A DNA stretch of 64,000 nt, from positions 148,257 through 212,256 of the forward strand of contig NZ_OESZ01000044.1 in assembly GCF_900239345.1 (NCBI RefSeq). The letters are read 5' to 3'. The position numbers and the translations under genes were made by a program. Source of the DNA: Tenacibaculum dicentrarchi (lineage in GTDB: Bacteria; Bacteroidota; Bacteroidia; Flavobacteriales; Flavobacteriaceae). Positions 17,042 through 26,645 of this stretch are shown here, piece after piece. Positions within the stretch are counted from its first letter, which is position 1. The number at the start of each line of letters is the position of its first letter. The notes under the pieces were generated by a model. That model searched no databases. It was not told the DNA's origin and saw only the letters and a list, made by a program, of their open reading frames with translations.

Positions 17042-17332
17042 ATGACACACATCAATGAAGCAGGAATAGCAGGTCTTTTTAAAATGATACTATATATTCT
17101 GGCGTTTTATTATATTTCTAAATTTCTAATGAAATTATTTGGTCCTTACTTATTAAAAAAGGCAGTAAATAAAGTTCAGAAAAAGGCGGAACAGCAATTT
17201 AACAATCAGCAACAACAGCAACAACAAAATGATGTTGAAACAGGAAAAACAGTAGTTGATAAAAAACCACAAAATATACAACAAAGCAATAATTCGGTAG
17301 GAGAATATGTTGATTTTGAAGAAATAGATTAA
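17042..17332 (+). CDS. DUF4834 family small membrane protein
   Basis: A 96-residue product starting MTHINEAGIAG; a GTG six bases upstream is the alternative. One or two hydrophobic helices cover residues 10-45 (MILYILAFYYISKFLMKL). The tail is hydrophilic with a long glutamine run (QQQQQQQ near residue 60) and ends in an acidic VDFEEID motif, as is usual for DUF4834. The function is unknown. In Flavobacteriia it usually precedes a YfhO-type gene, as here with a 24-bp gap. Confidence 0.8.
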   Translation: MTHINEAGIAGLFKMILYILAFYYISKFLMKLFGPYLLKKAVNKVQKKAEQQFNNQQQQQQQNDVETGKTVVDKKPQNIQQSNNSVGEYVDFEEID

Positions 17333-17356
17333 CTTTTACATACTTTTAGAGTAATT

Positions 17357-19798
17357 ATGAATTATAAAAAAATGATGCCCTTTGCAATTACACTTGTTGT
17401 TTTTGCAATTATATCGTTGTTGTATTTTAACCCAGTTTTAAGCGGTAAACAAATAAAACAGAACGACATTACTCAGTTTATAGGAATGTCAAAAGAAGTA
17501 AAAGACTATCGAATTGAAAAAGGAGAAGAACCATATTGGTTAGGAAATGCGTTTAGCGGAATGCCTGCATATCAAGTAAGTGCCTATTATCCGAATGATT
17601 TTGTACGTTATATTGATAAAGCAATTCGTTTTTTACCACGTCCTGCAGATTATTTGTTTTTATATTTCTTTGGATTTTTTATCTTATTAACGGCTTTAAA
17701 AGTCGATTGGAAATTAGCTGTTTTAGGAAGTTTATCCTTTGGTTTTTCGACCTATTTAATAATTATTTTTGGTGCAGGACACAATGCAAAAGCCCACGCA
17801 ATCGGTTATATGCCGATGGTAATTGCGGGTGTTTTATATATCTTTAGAAAAAAATATTTAGTAGGATTTGTAATTACTGCGATAGCGATGGCTTTAGAAG
17901 TTTATACAAATCATCCGCAAATGACGTATTATTTAGGTTTTTGCTTACTGATATTGGCAATTGTTGAATTTATTGAAGCTTTTAAAACTAAAAATTTATC
18001 GGTATTTGTAAAACAAGCTGTTGTTTTAGTTGTAGCGATGACGATTGGTTTAGGTGTAAATTCAACTCGATTATTATCGATGAAACAATATGGCGATTTT
18101 AGTACGAGAGGAAAATCGGCATTAACGATTAACCCAGATGGTTCTCCAAAAGAAAAATCAACAGGATTAGATAAAGCGTATATTACAGAATATAGTTACG
18201 GAATTGCTGAAACTTTTAATTTGATAATTCCTCGTTTTATGGGCGGTGGAACTGTTGAAGAATTGGGGGAAGGTTCTGAATTTTATCAAACTTTAGAAAA
18301 AAATGCAGGTAGAAATGTAGCTAAAGAATATTCGAAACAAGTTTTAACCTATTGGGGAACACAACCAATTGTAGAAGCTCCCGCATATATTGGAGCAATT
18401 TTATTTTTCTTGTTCTTTCTAGGTGTTTTCTTGGTAAAAGGACGTTTAAAATATTGGTTACTATCGGCAACTATTTTTTCAATAGTATTAAGTTGGGGAA
18501 AAAATTTTACTGGAATCACTAACTTTTTTATTGATTATGTTCCGTTGTATAATAAGTTTAGAGCAGTTTCATCGATTCAAGTAATCGCAGAATTATGTGT
18601 TCCGTTATTAGGAATTATTGCTTTACGTGATTTGTTTTCATCAAAAGTAGCATCCGAAGAAAAAGAAAATGCCTTAAAAAATGCCTTTTATGTTTTAGGA
18701 GGAGTAACTCTCTTTTTTGCAATCTTTGGAGCTAGTAGTATTGATGGACGTTACATCTTTTTTACTTTTGAAGGATTAAGAGATGCACAATATCAACAAT
18801 TACCAACGTTAATAGATGCTTTAATTTCCGATAGAAAAGCCATGTTATTTAATGATAGTGTTCGTTCTTTTTTATTGATTTTAGTATCAGCGGGGTTATT
18901 ATGGTTTTATCTGAAAGGAAAATTAAAACAAATTCCTGTTATACTAATTTTAGGTGTTTTAATTGTTTTCGATTTAGTTTCTGTTGATATTAAATATGTA
19001 AATAAAGAAGATTTTACATCAGCAAGAAAAGTGTTAAAACCATTTATGGCAACGGAAACTGATAAAGAAATTTTAAAAGATAAGAGTCATTATCGTGTTG
19101 CAAATTTTAGTGTAAATCCTATGCAAGATGGAAGAACATCGTATTTTCATAATTCGATAGGAGGATATCATGCAGCTAAAATGAAGCGATATCAAGAATT
19201 ATTTGATTATCAAATTTCTAAAAATAATATTGAAGTATTAAACATGCTAAATGCAAAATACTTTATTGTTGGTGATGATAAATTACAAGAAAATACTGAT
19301 GCAAATGGAAATGCATGGTTTGTAAATAATTTAAAAATTGTTACATCGGCAGATGAAGAAATAGTTGCTTTAGATAGTTTAAAGACTAAAACATCAGCGG
19401 TAATTAATGGAAGAGAATTAAAAAGAAGTCCACAAGGATATATGGATTTTAATAATCAATTTAAAACAGATTCAACAGCTAGAATTTCATTAATAAAAAA
19501 TGATGTTACAACCTTAGTTTATAAAACTGATACACAAGAAAATCAGTTTGCTGTATTTTCAGAAATTTATTATAAAGATGGTTGGAATGCTTATTTAGAT
19601 GGCGTTAAAACTGAACATTATCAAGTTAATTATGTCCTTAGAGGTATGGAAATACCAAAAGGAAAACATGAAATTATCTTTAAATACGAACCAAAAATAA
19701 TACAAACAGGAAATAAAATAACTTTATTTTCATACGCTTTATTATTGTTTATTCCGATGGGATGGTTTTTTATCCGAAAGAAAAAAAATAAAAAGTAA
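17357..19798 (+). CDS. YfhO-like polytopic membrane protein
   Basis: An 813-residue protein with about twelve membrane helices, a large extracytoplasmic C-terminal domain and a last helix before a basic tail (FFIRKKKNKK). Landmarks are the first loop with GKQIKQNDITQF and GNAFSGMPAYQ (residues 55-65), LEVYTNHPQMTYY (near 181-193), and YKDGWNAYLDG in the C-terminal domain. The layout is that of YfhO/GT-C-fold proteins, which in Gram-positives glycosylate lipoteichoic acid; in Bacteroidota the substrate is unknown. It leads a set of glycan genes, which supports a role in glycosylation of surface material. Confidence 0.85.
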   Translation: MNYKKMMPFAITLVVFAIISLLYFNPVLSGKQIKQNDITQFIGMSKEVKDYRIEKGEEPYWLGNAFSGMPAYQVSAYYPNDFVRYIDKAIRFLPRPADYLFLYFFGFFILLTALKVDWKLAVLGSLSFGFSTYLIIIFGAGHNAKAHAIGYMPMVIAGVLYIFRKKYLVGFVITAIAMALEVYTNHPQMTYYLGFCLLILAIVEFIEAFKTKNLSVFVKQAVVLVVAMTIGLGVNSTRLLSMKQYGDFSTRGKSALTINPDGSPKEKSTGLDKAYITEYSYGIAETFNLIIPRFMGGGTVEELGEGSEFYQTLEKNAGRNVAKEYSKQVLTYWGTQPIVEAPAYIGAILFFLFFLGVFLVKGRLKYWLLSATIFSIVLSWGKNFTGITNFFIDYVPLYNKFRAVSSIQVIAELCVPLLGIIALRDLFSSKVASEEKENALKNAFYVLGGVTLFFAIFGASSIDGRYIFFTFEGLRDAQYQQLPTLIDALISDRKAMLFNDSVRSFLLILVSAGLLWFYLKGKLKQIPVILILGVLIVFDLVSVDIKYVNKEDFTSARKVLKPFMATETDKEILKDKSHYRVANFSVNPMQDGRTSYFHNSIGGYHAAKMKRYQELFDYQISKNNIEVLNMLNAKYFIVGDDKLQENTDANGNAWFVNNLKIVTSADEEIVALDSLKTKTSAVINGRELKRSPQGYMDFNNQFKTDSTARISLIKNDVTTLVYKTDTQENQFAVFSEIYYKDGWNAYLDGVKTEHYQVNYVLRGMEIPKGKHEIIFKYEPKIIQTGNKITLFSYALLLFIPMGWFFIRKKKNKK

Positions 19799-19826
19799 AC
19801 TTACAATTGTTGTTTAAATACTAAAA

Positions 19827-20348
19827 ATGTACAAAAAACTCCCGAAAAAAAGATATCATCATACATTAGAATTTTTAAAGAAAAATGTGCCTGCACCCGC
19901 AGTTATTTTAGATTTAGGTGTTCGAAACCCTTTTTCTGAAATAATGGAAGAAAATGGCTATACTGTATATAATACAGAAGGTGAAGATTTAGATTTGTTG
20001 CCCGAAATAGTTAAAAATTATAAAGTAGATGTTGTAACGGCTTTTGAAATTTTTGAGCATTTACTAGCTCCTTTTAATGTTTTAAGAGCTATTGAAACTA
20101 CAAAAATTGTAACAACTGTACCTTTAAAATTATGGTTTGTAGATGCATATAGAAGTAAAACTGATATGTGGGATAGACATTATCATGAATTTGAAGATTG
20201 GCAATATGATTGGTTATTAGAAAAATCGGGTTGGAAAATTTTAGATACGAATAAATGGACAAGTCCAATAAATCAAATAGGAATTAGACCAATTTTAAGG
20301 AAATTTACGCCAAGATATTACGCTGTTTACGCAGAAAAAGAGTCGTAA
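19827..20348 (+). CDS. SAM-dependent methyltransferase-like protein of the glycan cluster
   Basis: The 173-residue product has a shortened class I methyltransferase fold: the first strand and glycine region reads VILDLGVRN (residues 21-29), then an acidic GEDLDLLP, and the motif VVTAFEIFEHLLAPF (57-71) as in ubiquinone/lipid A-type methyltransferases. The glycine loop is degenerate compared with GxGxG. It begins 28 bp after the YfhO gene and ends 4 bp before the next glycosyltransferase. It probably modifies a sugar or lipid carrier intermediate; the substrate is unknown. Confidence 0.75.
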   Translation: MYKKLPKKRYHHTLEFLKKNVPAPAVILDLGVRNPFSEIMEENGYTVYNTEGEDLDLLPEIVKNYKVDVVTAFEIFEHLLAPFNVLRAIETTKIVTTVPLKLWFVDAYRSKTDMWDRHYHEFEDWQYDWLLEKSGWKILDTNKWTSPINQIGIRPILRKFTPRYYAVYAEKES

Positions 20349-20352
20349 AAAC

Positions 20353-21540
20353 ATGAAAAAAAACATCAAAATAGGTAAGAGGATAGGAATGATTTTAGAT
20401 AAAACATTTCCGCCCGACCCTAGAGTTGAAAACGAAGCAATTGAGTTACTAAAACAAGGACATCAAGTGTTTTTGTTTTGTTTAACTTACGGAAATCAAA
20501 AGAAAAATGAGCTTATAAATGGTATTGAAGTAGTTCGATATTCATCGAATAAAATAGAATATAAATTATCGGCTTTAGCCTATACAATTCCGTTTTATTC
20601 TTATTTGATGAAAAATAAAATTGCTGATTTTTTAGCTGTTTATAAAATTGATGTAATTCATGTACACGATATGGTGGTTGCTGAAGCTGTCTTTTTAGCG
20701 AATAAAAAGCAACTTCCTGTAGTGTTAGATTTGCACGAAAATCGTCCGCAGATAATGAAGTTTTATCCGCATTTAAAAAAGTTTCCTGCCAATGTTTTAA
20801 TATCAGTAAAAAAATGGCAACGTAAAGAAACTGAACTTATCAATAAAGCATCAAAACTGATTGTTGTAACCGAAGAAGCAAAAAAAGAAATTTTAAGCAG
20901 AACTAAAATAAATGCTACAAATATTGCAGTTGTTCCTAATACGGTTCGAAAATCTTTTTATCAGAATATTGAAACATCAGCTAAAAAAGATACAACTTTT
21001 AACTTACTATATATCGGCGATACAGGCGAAAGAAGAGGTTTGAAAACAGTTATAGAAAGTTTACCAGAATTACAAAAGAGTATTAAAAATATACGATTTG
21101 TAATTGTTGGAAAAGTAAGTTTAGCTCTTAAAAATACTGTAAATAAACTAGCTTTAAATGATGTAGTTATTTTTGAAGGATGGCAAAATGAAAGTACTTT
21201 TCAAAAATATATTATTGATAGTGACATTTGTTTATCGCCATTACACAGAAATATTCATCACGATACAACGTACGCAAATAAATTGTTTCAATATATGAGT
21301 TTAGCCAAACCTTTGTTGGTTAGCAACGCAACAGCTCAAGAAAATTTAGTGAAACGTGTAAATTCTGGTTTAGTACATGAGGCAAAAAATGTAGCCGATT
21401 TTACAGCAAAAATTTTGGAATTATACAATAATACTTCTTTAATAGAAACGTTAGCAATTAACGGAAAAGAGTTTGTAAACAATCGTTTTACTTGGGATAA
21501 AACATCAGAAGAATTAATTAATTTATACGCTAATTTATAA
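20353..21540 (+). CDS. Glycosyltransferase family 4
   Basis: A 395-residue GT-B-fold enzyme. The N-terminal part has VENEAIELLKQGHQV (residues 25-39) and VIHVHDMVVAEA (around 98-109). The nucleotide-sugar domain has LLYIGDTGERRGLKT (218-232), then LSPLHRN and FQYMSLAKPLLVS, corresponding to the donor-binding EX7E region. It has no signal peptide, so it acts at the cytoplasmic face of the membrane. The next gene begins immediately after the stop, via a TTG start. Confidence 0.88.
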   Translation: MKKNIKIGKRIGMILDKTFPPDPRVENEAIELLKQGHQVFLFCLTYGNQKKNELINGIEVVRYSSNKIEYKLSALAYTIPFYSYLMKNKIADFLAVYKIDVIHVHDMVVAEAVFLANKKQLPVVLDLHENRPQIMKFYPHLKKFPANVLISVKKWQRKETELINKASKLIVVTEEAKKEILSRTKINATNIAVVPNTVRKSFYQNIETSAKKDTTFNLLYIGDTGERRGLKTVIESLPELQKSIKNIRFVIVGKVSLALKNTVNKLALNDVVIFEGWQNESTFQKYIIDSDICLSPLHRNIHHDTTYANKLFQYMSLAKPLLVSNATAQENLVKRVNSGLVHEAKNVADFTAKILELYNNTSLIETLAINGKEFVNNRFTWDKTSEELINLYANL

Positions 21541-21541
21541 T

Positions 21542-22822
21542 TTGAAAGTACTAATTATTACTTATTATTGGATTCCTGCAGGAGGTTCGGGAGTACAACG
21601 TTGGTTAAAATTTGTAAAATATTTACGTGATTTTAATATCGAACCTCTTGTTTATACTGTTGATGAAGCAAAATATCCAATTATTGATGAATCATTAAAA
21701 AATGATGTTCCTGATAATTTACAAGTTATCAAAAAAGGTATTTATGAACCGAACGATTTTTTATCAATATTTAAAAAGAAGGAAACCAAAACAAGTGCGG
21801 GTTTTTTAAATCCGAATCCAACTTTTTTTGGAAAAATATTACAATATATAAGAGCAAATTATTTTATTCCTGATGCTCGTAAATTTTGGATTAAACCATC
21901 CGTAAAATATTTAGAAAAATATTTATCAGAAAATAAAATTGATGCCATTATTACTACGGGCCCTCCGCATAGTTTGCATTTAATCGGCTTGAAATTAAAG
22001 CAAAAATTAAACATAAAATGGATTGCAGACTTTCGTGACCCGTGGACAGATATTGATTATTTTCATCAGTTACCGTTAACTAAAAAAGCCATTAAAAAAC
22101 ATCATCAATTAGAACAACAAGTTTTAAAAAATGCGGATGCAACGCTCGTAGTTGGCGAAACTATGAAAGAAAATTACAAAAAATTTTCAAAAAATATTCA
22201 TGTAATAACCAATGGATATGATTCATCAGAAAATGAAAAAAATAAGGTTGTTTTAGATGAGAAATTTTCAATAACGCATATCGGTTTGATGAATTCTGAT
22301 AGAAATCCGATTATTTTATGGAAAGCTTTGTCTGAATTATCCGAAGAAAATAACACTTTTAAAAATGATTTAGAGATAAAATTAATAGGTAAATTATCGG
22401 ATGATGTAATTGCTGATTTAGAAAAACATCAATTTAAAAATGTTGAAAAAATAAATTACGTTCCACACAAAGAAGTCCAAAAATATCAGCGTAATTCACA
22501 AGTTTTATTGCTTGCCGTAAATAAAGTGCCAAGTGCTAAGGGAATTATAACAGGTAAAATTTTTGAGTATTTACAAGCAAAACGTCCTATCTTAGCAATT
22601 GGCCCTGAAGATGGCGATTTATCAGAAATCTTAAAAAACACCAATTCAGGAACTATTGTTGATTTTGACGATAAAGAAGCAATTAAAAAATCAGTTTTAA
22701 GTTTGTATGAAAGCTATAAAGAAAATAGGTTGCAAGTTTCATCAAAAAATATCGAACAATATCATAGAAAAGAGTTAACCAAAAAATTATCAGTAATACT
22801 TAAACAAGTCGTAAATTCTTGA
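21542..22822 (+). CDS. Glycosyltransferase family 4 (TTG start)
   Basis: A 426-residue GT-B enzyme. The typical N-terminus YYWIPAGGSGVQRWLKF occurs at residues 8-24, and no ATG or GTG precedes it, so the TTG at 21542 (one base after the upstream stop) is the start. Further motifs are ITTGPPHSLHLIG (near 138-150), DFRDPWTD (162-169) and GKIFEYLQAKRPILAIGPEDGD in the donor domain. Its stop overlaps the TTG of wecB as TTGA. This tight spacing with weak starts suggests translational coupling. Confidence 0.88.
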   Translation: MKVLIITYYWIPAGGSGVQRWLKFVKYLRDFNIEPLVYTVDEAKYPIIDESLKNDVPDNLQVIKKGIYEPNDFLSIFKKKETKTSAGFLNPNPTFFGKILQYIRANYFIPDARKFWIKPSVKYLEKYLSENKIDAIITTGPPHSLHLIGLKLKQKLNIKWIADFRDPWTDIDYFHQLPLTKKAIKKHHQLEQQVLKNADATLVVGETMKENYKKFSKNIHVITNGYDSSENEKNKVVLDEKFSITHIGLMNSDRNPIILWKALSELSEENNTFKNDLEIKLIGKLSDDVIADLEKHQFKNVEKINYVPHKEVQKYQRNSQVLLLAVNKVPSAKGIITGKIFEYLQAKRPILAIGPEDGDLSEILKNTNSGTIVDFDDKEAIKKSVLSLYESYKENRLQVSSKNIEQYHRKELTKKLSVILKQVVNS

Positions 22823-23904
22823 AAAAAATAGTCACTATATTAGGAGCTAGACCTCAGTTTGTAAAAGGAGCAGTATTAAGCCGAGTTATAAAAAATCATC
22901 GAGAAATTGAAGAAGTAATTGTGCATACAGGGCAACATTTTGATGCCAATATGAGCGCTGTTTTTTTTGATGAAATGCAAATTCCGAAGCCAAAATATAA
23001 TTTAAACATTAATGGTTTAAATCATGGCGCAATGACTGGGCAAATGCTAGAAAAAATTGAAGAAATTTTACTAGTAGAAAAACCTGATGCAATTGTGGTT
23101 TATGGCGATACAAATTCTACGGTTGCAGGCGCTTTATCAGCAAAGAAATTACATATAAAAGTGGTGCATATCGAGGCTGGTTTACGTTCGTACAATATGC
23201 AAATGCCCGAAGAAATAAACAGAATTATAACTGATAGAATTGCCGATTTATTAAGTTGTCCGACACAAGTTGCTGTGGATAATTTAAAGAAAGAAGGTTT
23301 TGATAATTTAGATATTAGGATTGAAAAACATGGCGATATTATGAAAGATGCTGTGGAGTTTTACGGTGCTTTTTCCGAAGAAAAATCAACAGTTATTGCC
23401 GATTTAAACTTGACAAAAAACGACTTTGTATTAGCAACTATTCATCGTCAAGAAAATACAGACGATAAACAAAAATTGACCAACGTTTTTTTAGGGTTAG
23501 AAGAAATCAACAAAACAAAAAAAGTTATAATGCCGTTGCATCCTCGGACAAAAAAAATGCTCGATTTATACGGACTAAAACCGAAAATTACTTTTATAAA
23601 TCCTGTTGGTTATTTTGATATGCTCGAACTTTTAAAAAATTGTAATTTAGTGGTTACCGATAGTGGCGGACTTCAAAAAGAAGCTTTTTTTAACAAAAAA
23701 CATTGCATTATTGCTAGAGAAGAAACTGAATGGACAGAGCTTATAAGTAATGGTTATGCTAAAATTACGGCTACAAATCCGCAAGAAATAACGACTGCTT
23801 ATACCGATTTTTTAAATTTAAAAAAGAGTTTTAAAGAAGAATTATACGGTAATAATGTTGGCGAAAAAATATATCAATCAATCATTAAATTAATAAACGC
23901 ATAA
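22819..23904 (+). CDS. wecB: UDP-N-acetylglucosamine 2-epimerase, non-hydrolysing (TTG start)
   Basis: A 361-residue enzyme converting UDP-GlcNAc to UDP-ManNAc for surface polysaccharides. The N-terminus KKIVTILGARPQFVK (residues 2-16) requires the TTG at 22819; it overlaps the previous stop in the sequence TTGA. Also visible are HTGQHFD (37-43), HIEAGLRS (115-122), NRIITDRIADLLSCPT and TDSGGLQKE (about 279-287), all diagnostic. The gene ends one base before the TTG of the flippase gene. WecB and FlaR-type epimerases are hard to tell apart by sequence alone. Confidence 0.93.
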   Translation: MKKIVTILGARPQFVKGAVLSRVIKNHREIEEVIVHTGQHFDANMSAVFFDEMQIPKPKYNLNINGLNHGAMTGQMLEKIEEILLVEKPDAIVVYGDTNSTVAGALSAKKLHIKVVHIEAGLRSYNMQMPEEINRIITDRIADLLSCPTQVAVDNLKKEGFDNLDIRIEKHGDIMKDAVEFYGAFSEEKSTVIADLNLTKNDFVLATIHRQENTDDKQKLTNVFLGLEEINKTKKVIMPLHPRTKKMLDLYGLKPKITFINPVGYFDMLELLKNCNLVVTDSGGLQKEAFFNKKHCIIAREETEWTELISNGYAKITATNPQEITTAYTDFLNLKKSFKEELYGNNVGEKIYQSIIKLINA

Positions 23905-23905
23905 A

Positions 23906-25411
23906 TTGGGAATCGTATTAAAACAATCACTTAAAAACACCATAATTATCTATTTAGGATTTTTAATTGGTGGGATAAATACTATATTTTTATATGCTCG
24001 TTTTTTAAAAGATGAATATTATGGTTTAGCAACTTATGTATTTGCAGCTTCTAATTTATTAATGCCTGTTATGGCATTAGGTATTCAATTTACTATTATT
24101 AAGTTTTTTTCTGCCTATAAGACCAAAAAAGAAAAAGATAGTTTTTTAAGTTCCATACTTTTTTTACCCTTATTAGTAGCCTTGCCTATTGGTTTTTGTT
24201 GGGATATTTTTCATAATTTAATTATGAGTTATATTGCAAAAAGTAATGTTGAAGGTAATTTAATTATCGAAAATTACACGATTTATATTTATATAATTGC
24301 CGTTTGTTGTGCGTATTTTGAAGTCTTTTATTCGTGGGCAAAAGTACAAATGCAATCGGTTTTTGGGAATATTTTAAAAGAACTTTATAATAGAGTCACT
24401 ATTATGACTTTATTATTTGCTGTGAATTTTGATATCATAACCAAACAAGAATTTTTATATTATATGACATTAGCCTATATAATACGAACTTTTTTGATGT
24501 TATTTTATGCGTTTAAATTATACACGCCTAAGCTAAGTTTTACATTGCCTTATAATTTTAAAGAAGTTTTACGTTATTCATTTTATATTCTTTTAGCAGG
24601 AAGTGCAGGTGCATTAGTTTTAGATATTGATAAAGTAATGATACCGGGAAAAGAAGGTTTTGCAACTGCTGCATATTACGGAGTAGCATTATTTATAGGA
24701 AGTTTTATTGAAGCGCCAAGTAGGGCGATGGGGCAAATTTTACAGCCATTAACATCAAAAGCTATTAACGAAAATAATAAAAAAGAAACCAATAGTTTGT
24801 ATCATAAAAGTGCTATTAATCTATTGTTAGTTGGAGGTTTGTTTTTTATTTTGGTTAACTGTAATGTTGATGAATTATTTAAAATAATGCCTAATAAAAA
24901 TTATGCTGGCGGTGGTTTAGTCGTTTTATTAATTTCGGGAGCAAAATTATTTATGATGTCTTTAGGAAATAATGGTGCTATTATTCAAAATTCAAAATTT
25001 TATAGAATTACCATGCCTATCGGATTAGGAATGGCGTTTATGGTTACTTACCTAAATATTTTTTTCTATAACGATATAGGAATGGGAACAGAAGGATTAG
25101 CCTTAGCAACTTTGTTAGCAGTGTTAACTTTTAATGCTTTTAAGCTTTGGTTTGTAAACAATAAATTAAAAATGTTTCCTTATACCTTAAAAACATTACA
25201 AATGACTTTAATCATTTTAGTATTGTTTTTATCTTTTTATTTCTGGAACTTTTCTATACCTGAATTTTCAATAAAAAGCATTAGAATCGATCCATTAATT
25301 AACATCATTTTAAAAAGTATTATAATTATTCCTGTGTATTTATTTATAGTGATTAAGTTCTCAATTTCAGAACAGATAAATAATTTAGTAAGTAGATTTA
25401 TTAAAATATAA
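23906..25411 (+). CDS. Polysaccharide flippase / O-antigen transporter (MATE-like, TTG start)
   Basis: A 501-residue membrane protein with about 12-14 hydrophobic helices and the N-terminus of polysaccharide transporters (LKQSLKNTIIIYLGFLIGGINTIFLYAR, positively charged then hydrophobic). A glycine-rich VLDIDKVMIPGKEG loop occurs near residues 239-252, corresponding to the second half-repeat. It would flip the lipid-linked glycan across the inner membrane. The TTG start at 23906 follows the wecB stop by one base. It is the last gene of the operon; repeat copy 2 lies 9 bp downstream. Confidence 0.88.
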   Translation: MGIVLKQSLKNTIIIYLGFLIGGINTIFLYARFLKDEYYGLATYVFAASNLLMPVMALGIQFTIIKFFSAYKTKKEKDSFLSSILFLPLLVALPIGFCWDIFHNLIMSYIAKSNVEGNLIIENYTIYIYIIAVCCAYFEVFYSWAKVQMQSVFGNILKELYNRVTIMTLLFAVNFDIITKQEFLYYMTLAYIIRTFLMLFYAFKLYTPKLSFTLPYNFKEVLRYSFYILLAGSAGALVLDIDKVMIPGKEGFATAAYYGVALFIGSFIEAPSRAMGQILQPLTSKAINENNKKETNSLYHKSAINLLLVGGLFFILVNCNVDELFKIMPNKNYAGGGLVVLLISGAKLFMMSLGNNGAIIQNSKFYRITMPIGLGMAFMVTYLNIFFYNDIGMGTEGLALATLLAVLTFNAFKLWFVNNKLKMFPYTLKTLQMTLIILVLFLSFYFWNFSIPEFSIKSIRIDPLINIILKSIIIIPVYLFIVIKFSISEQINNLVSRFIKI

Positions 25412-25420
25412 TTTTTTTTT

Positions 25421-25504
25421 GAAGCAATTTCCCGCTTTCCGCACTCGCTCTTTTTGTTTGAAAAAAACAAAAAGGAGCTCAAACAATTGCTTCAATCGGG
25501 GCTA
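25421..25504 (-). repeat. Dispersed element, inverted copy 2 (variant)
   Basis: Read on the minus strand it begins TAGCCCCGATTGAAGCAATT like copies 1 and 3. Its hairpin arms are CTTTTTGTTT and AAACAAAAAG, differing from the other copies on both sides so that pairing is kept. Its right end is AAATTGCTTC instead of AAATAGCTCC and can pair with the element's own GAAGCAATT. It lies between convergent genes. Confidence 0.8.
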
Positions 25505-25569
25505 CGGGTTTTACGTTTTTCAAGTTTATATCGAGTTCATTAAGGGTATTCTGATTTGCTAAATAAATA

Positions 25570-25623
25570 AAATAGCATCGATAATTATTGTTTATTAGCA
25601 ATATTTTTAATGCTATTTTTTTG
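25570..25623 (+). terminator. Possible terminator of the glycan operon
   Basis: The arms AAATAGCAT and ATGCTATTT flank a long loop and are followed by seven T. The loop of about 35 bases makes it weaker than the other terminators here. The hairpin could equally serve the convergent transglutaminase gene. Confidence 0.35.
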
Positions 25624-25628
25624 AAGTA

Positions 25629-26633
25629 TTAATCAGTAACTTTTACAACATAGGTAGCTATAATATTAGTGTCAATTTTTAAATGAATATCGTAATTACC
25701 CTTTCTTTTAAATTTGTATTTAAAAGAAATCAGCGTATTATTTTTTTTAAGATCGTATATTTTTAATTGCCGTAAATCATCACCTGAAAAATAAACTAAT
25801 GTAATTTTTTTAGATGAATTGTCTTTTAATGATTTTAAAATGAAATTAATAACCTGTTTTTTTTTGGTTATTATGTTCATTTTTTTAGGAAATAATGGTA
25901 CTATTTTATGTCTAAAAATTTCACCATAAACTAAAGGAGATTCTGTAAAATTTGAAACGGTTTGTGTCGTGTTTAGCAACCATTTTTGCTGTAAAGGATA
26001 ATGATTTTTAGAAAATAATACAGGGTCTGTTAAAAAGTATCCTGTATTATAATCTGTAATAAAAATGCCATTTTCATCGATATACCCACTAGACCACGTA
26101 GCATCACATAAATACCATTTATTGTTAAGTTTAACTGAGTTCCAAGAATGATTTATATTTTCTAGCGTATCAATATTAGAAGATACCGTTCTGCCGTAAC
26201 CATTAATAATTTTAGATTCAATATTTACAATACTAGCCATTTCTTTAATTAAGTAGGCATAACCAGTACACATTGTTTTTTTATGTTTCACCAATTTTTT
26301 AAATACTATTTTTTTATAACTAGTATTCCAATTAGATAAAGAAACACTATCATTTTTAAACTTTTCACGCATTCTAGTTACTTTATTATGCGTTTTAGCA
26401 TCTGCTTTAATATTTGTAGCAACCCAAGTGTAAATAGCTCTAAATTTCTCAACATCGGTACTTAGTTTATGTGTTAATTTATAACAGAGTAGCGGTAAGT
26501 TTTTTAAGTTTTCGTTACGATTTAGTTTTGCAATATTATCGGCTTTGGTAAAATTAATATCTTTAAAATCTGATATTTGGGCATTTATTAAATTGACGTA
26601 AATAATAAAAAACAAGCCGATACTTTTTTTCAT
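25629..26633 (-). CDS. Secreted transglutaminase-like protein
   Basis: A 334-residue protein with a signal peptide ending near residue 18 (LINAQ). The transglutaminase/protease core is clear: the Cys motif TMCTGYAYLIKEMA (near residues 120-133), the His motif INHSWNSVKL (154-163) and the Asp motif YLCDATWSSGY (168-178). The C-terminal 120 residues are beta-rich and of unknown role. It could be a peptidase or a cross-linking enzyme in the periplasm; the substrate is unknown. It lies 12 bp downstream of the CarboxypepD_reg gene. Confidence 0.85.
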   Translation of the reverse strand: MKKSIGLFFIIYVNLINAQISDFKDINFTKADNIAKLNRNENLKNLPLLCYKLTHKLSTDVEKFRAIYTWVATNIKADAKTHNKVTRMREKFKNDSVSLSNWNTSYKKIVFKKLVKHKKTMCTGYAYLIKEMASIVNIESKIINGYGRTVSSNIDTLENINHSWNSVKLNNKWYLCDATWSSGYIDENGIFITDYNTGYFLTDPVLFSKNHYPLQQKWLLNTTQTVSNFTESPLVYGEIFRHKIVPLFPKKMNIITKKKQVINFILKSLKDNSSKKITLVYFSGDDLRQLKIYDLKKNNTLISFKYKFKRKGNYDIHLKIDTNIIATYVVKVTD

Positions 26634-26645
26634 TCTAATTTATTT

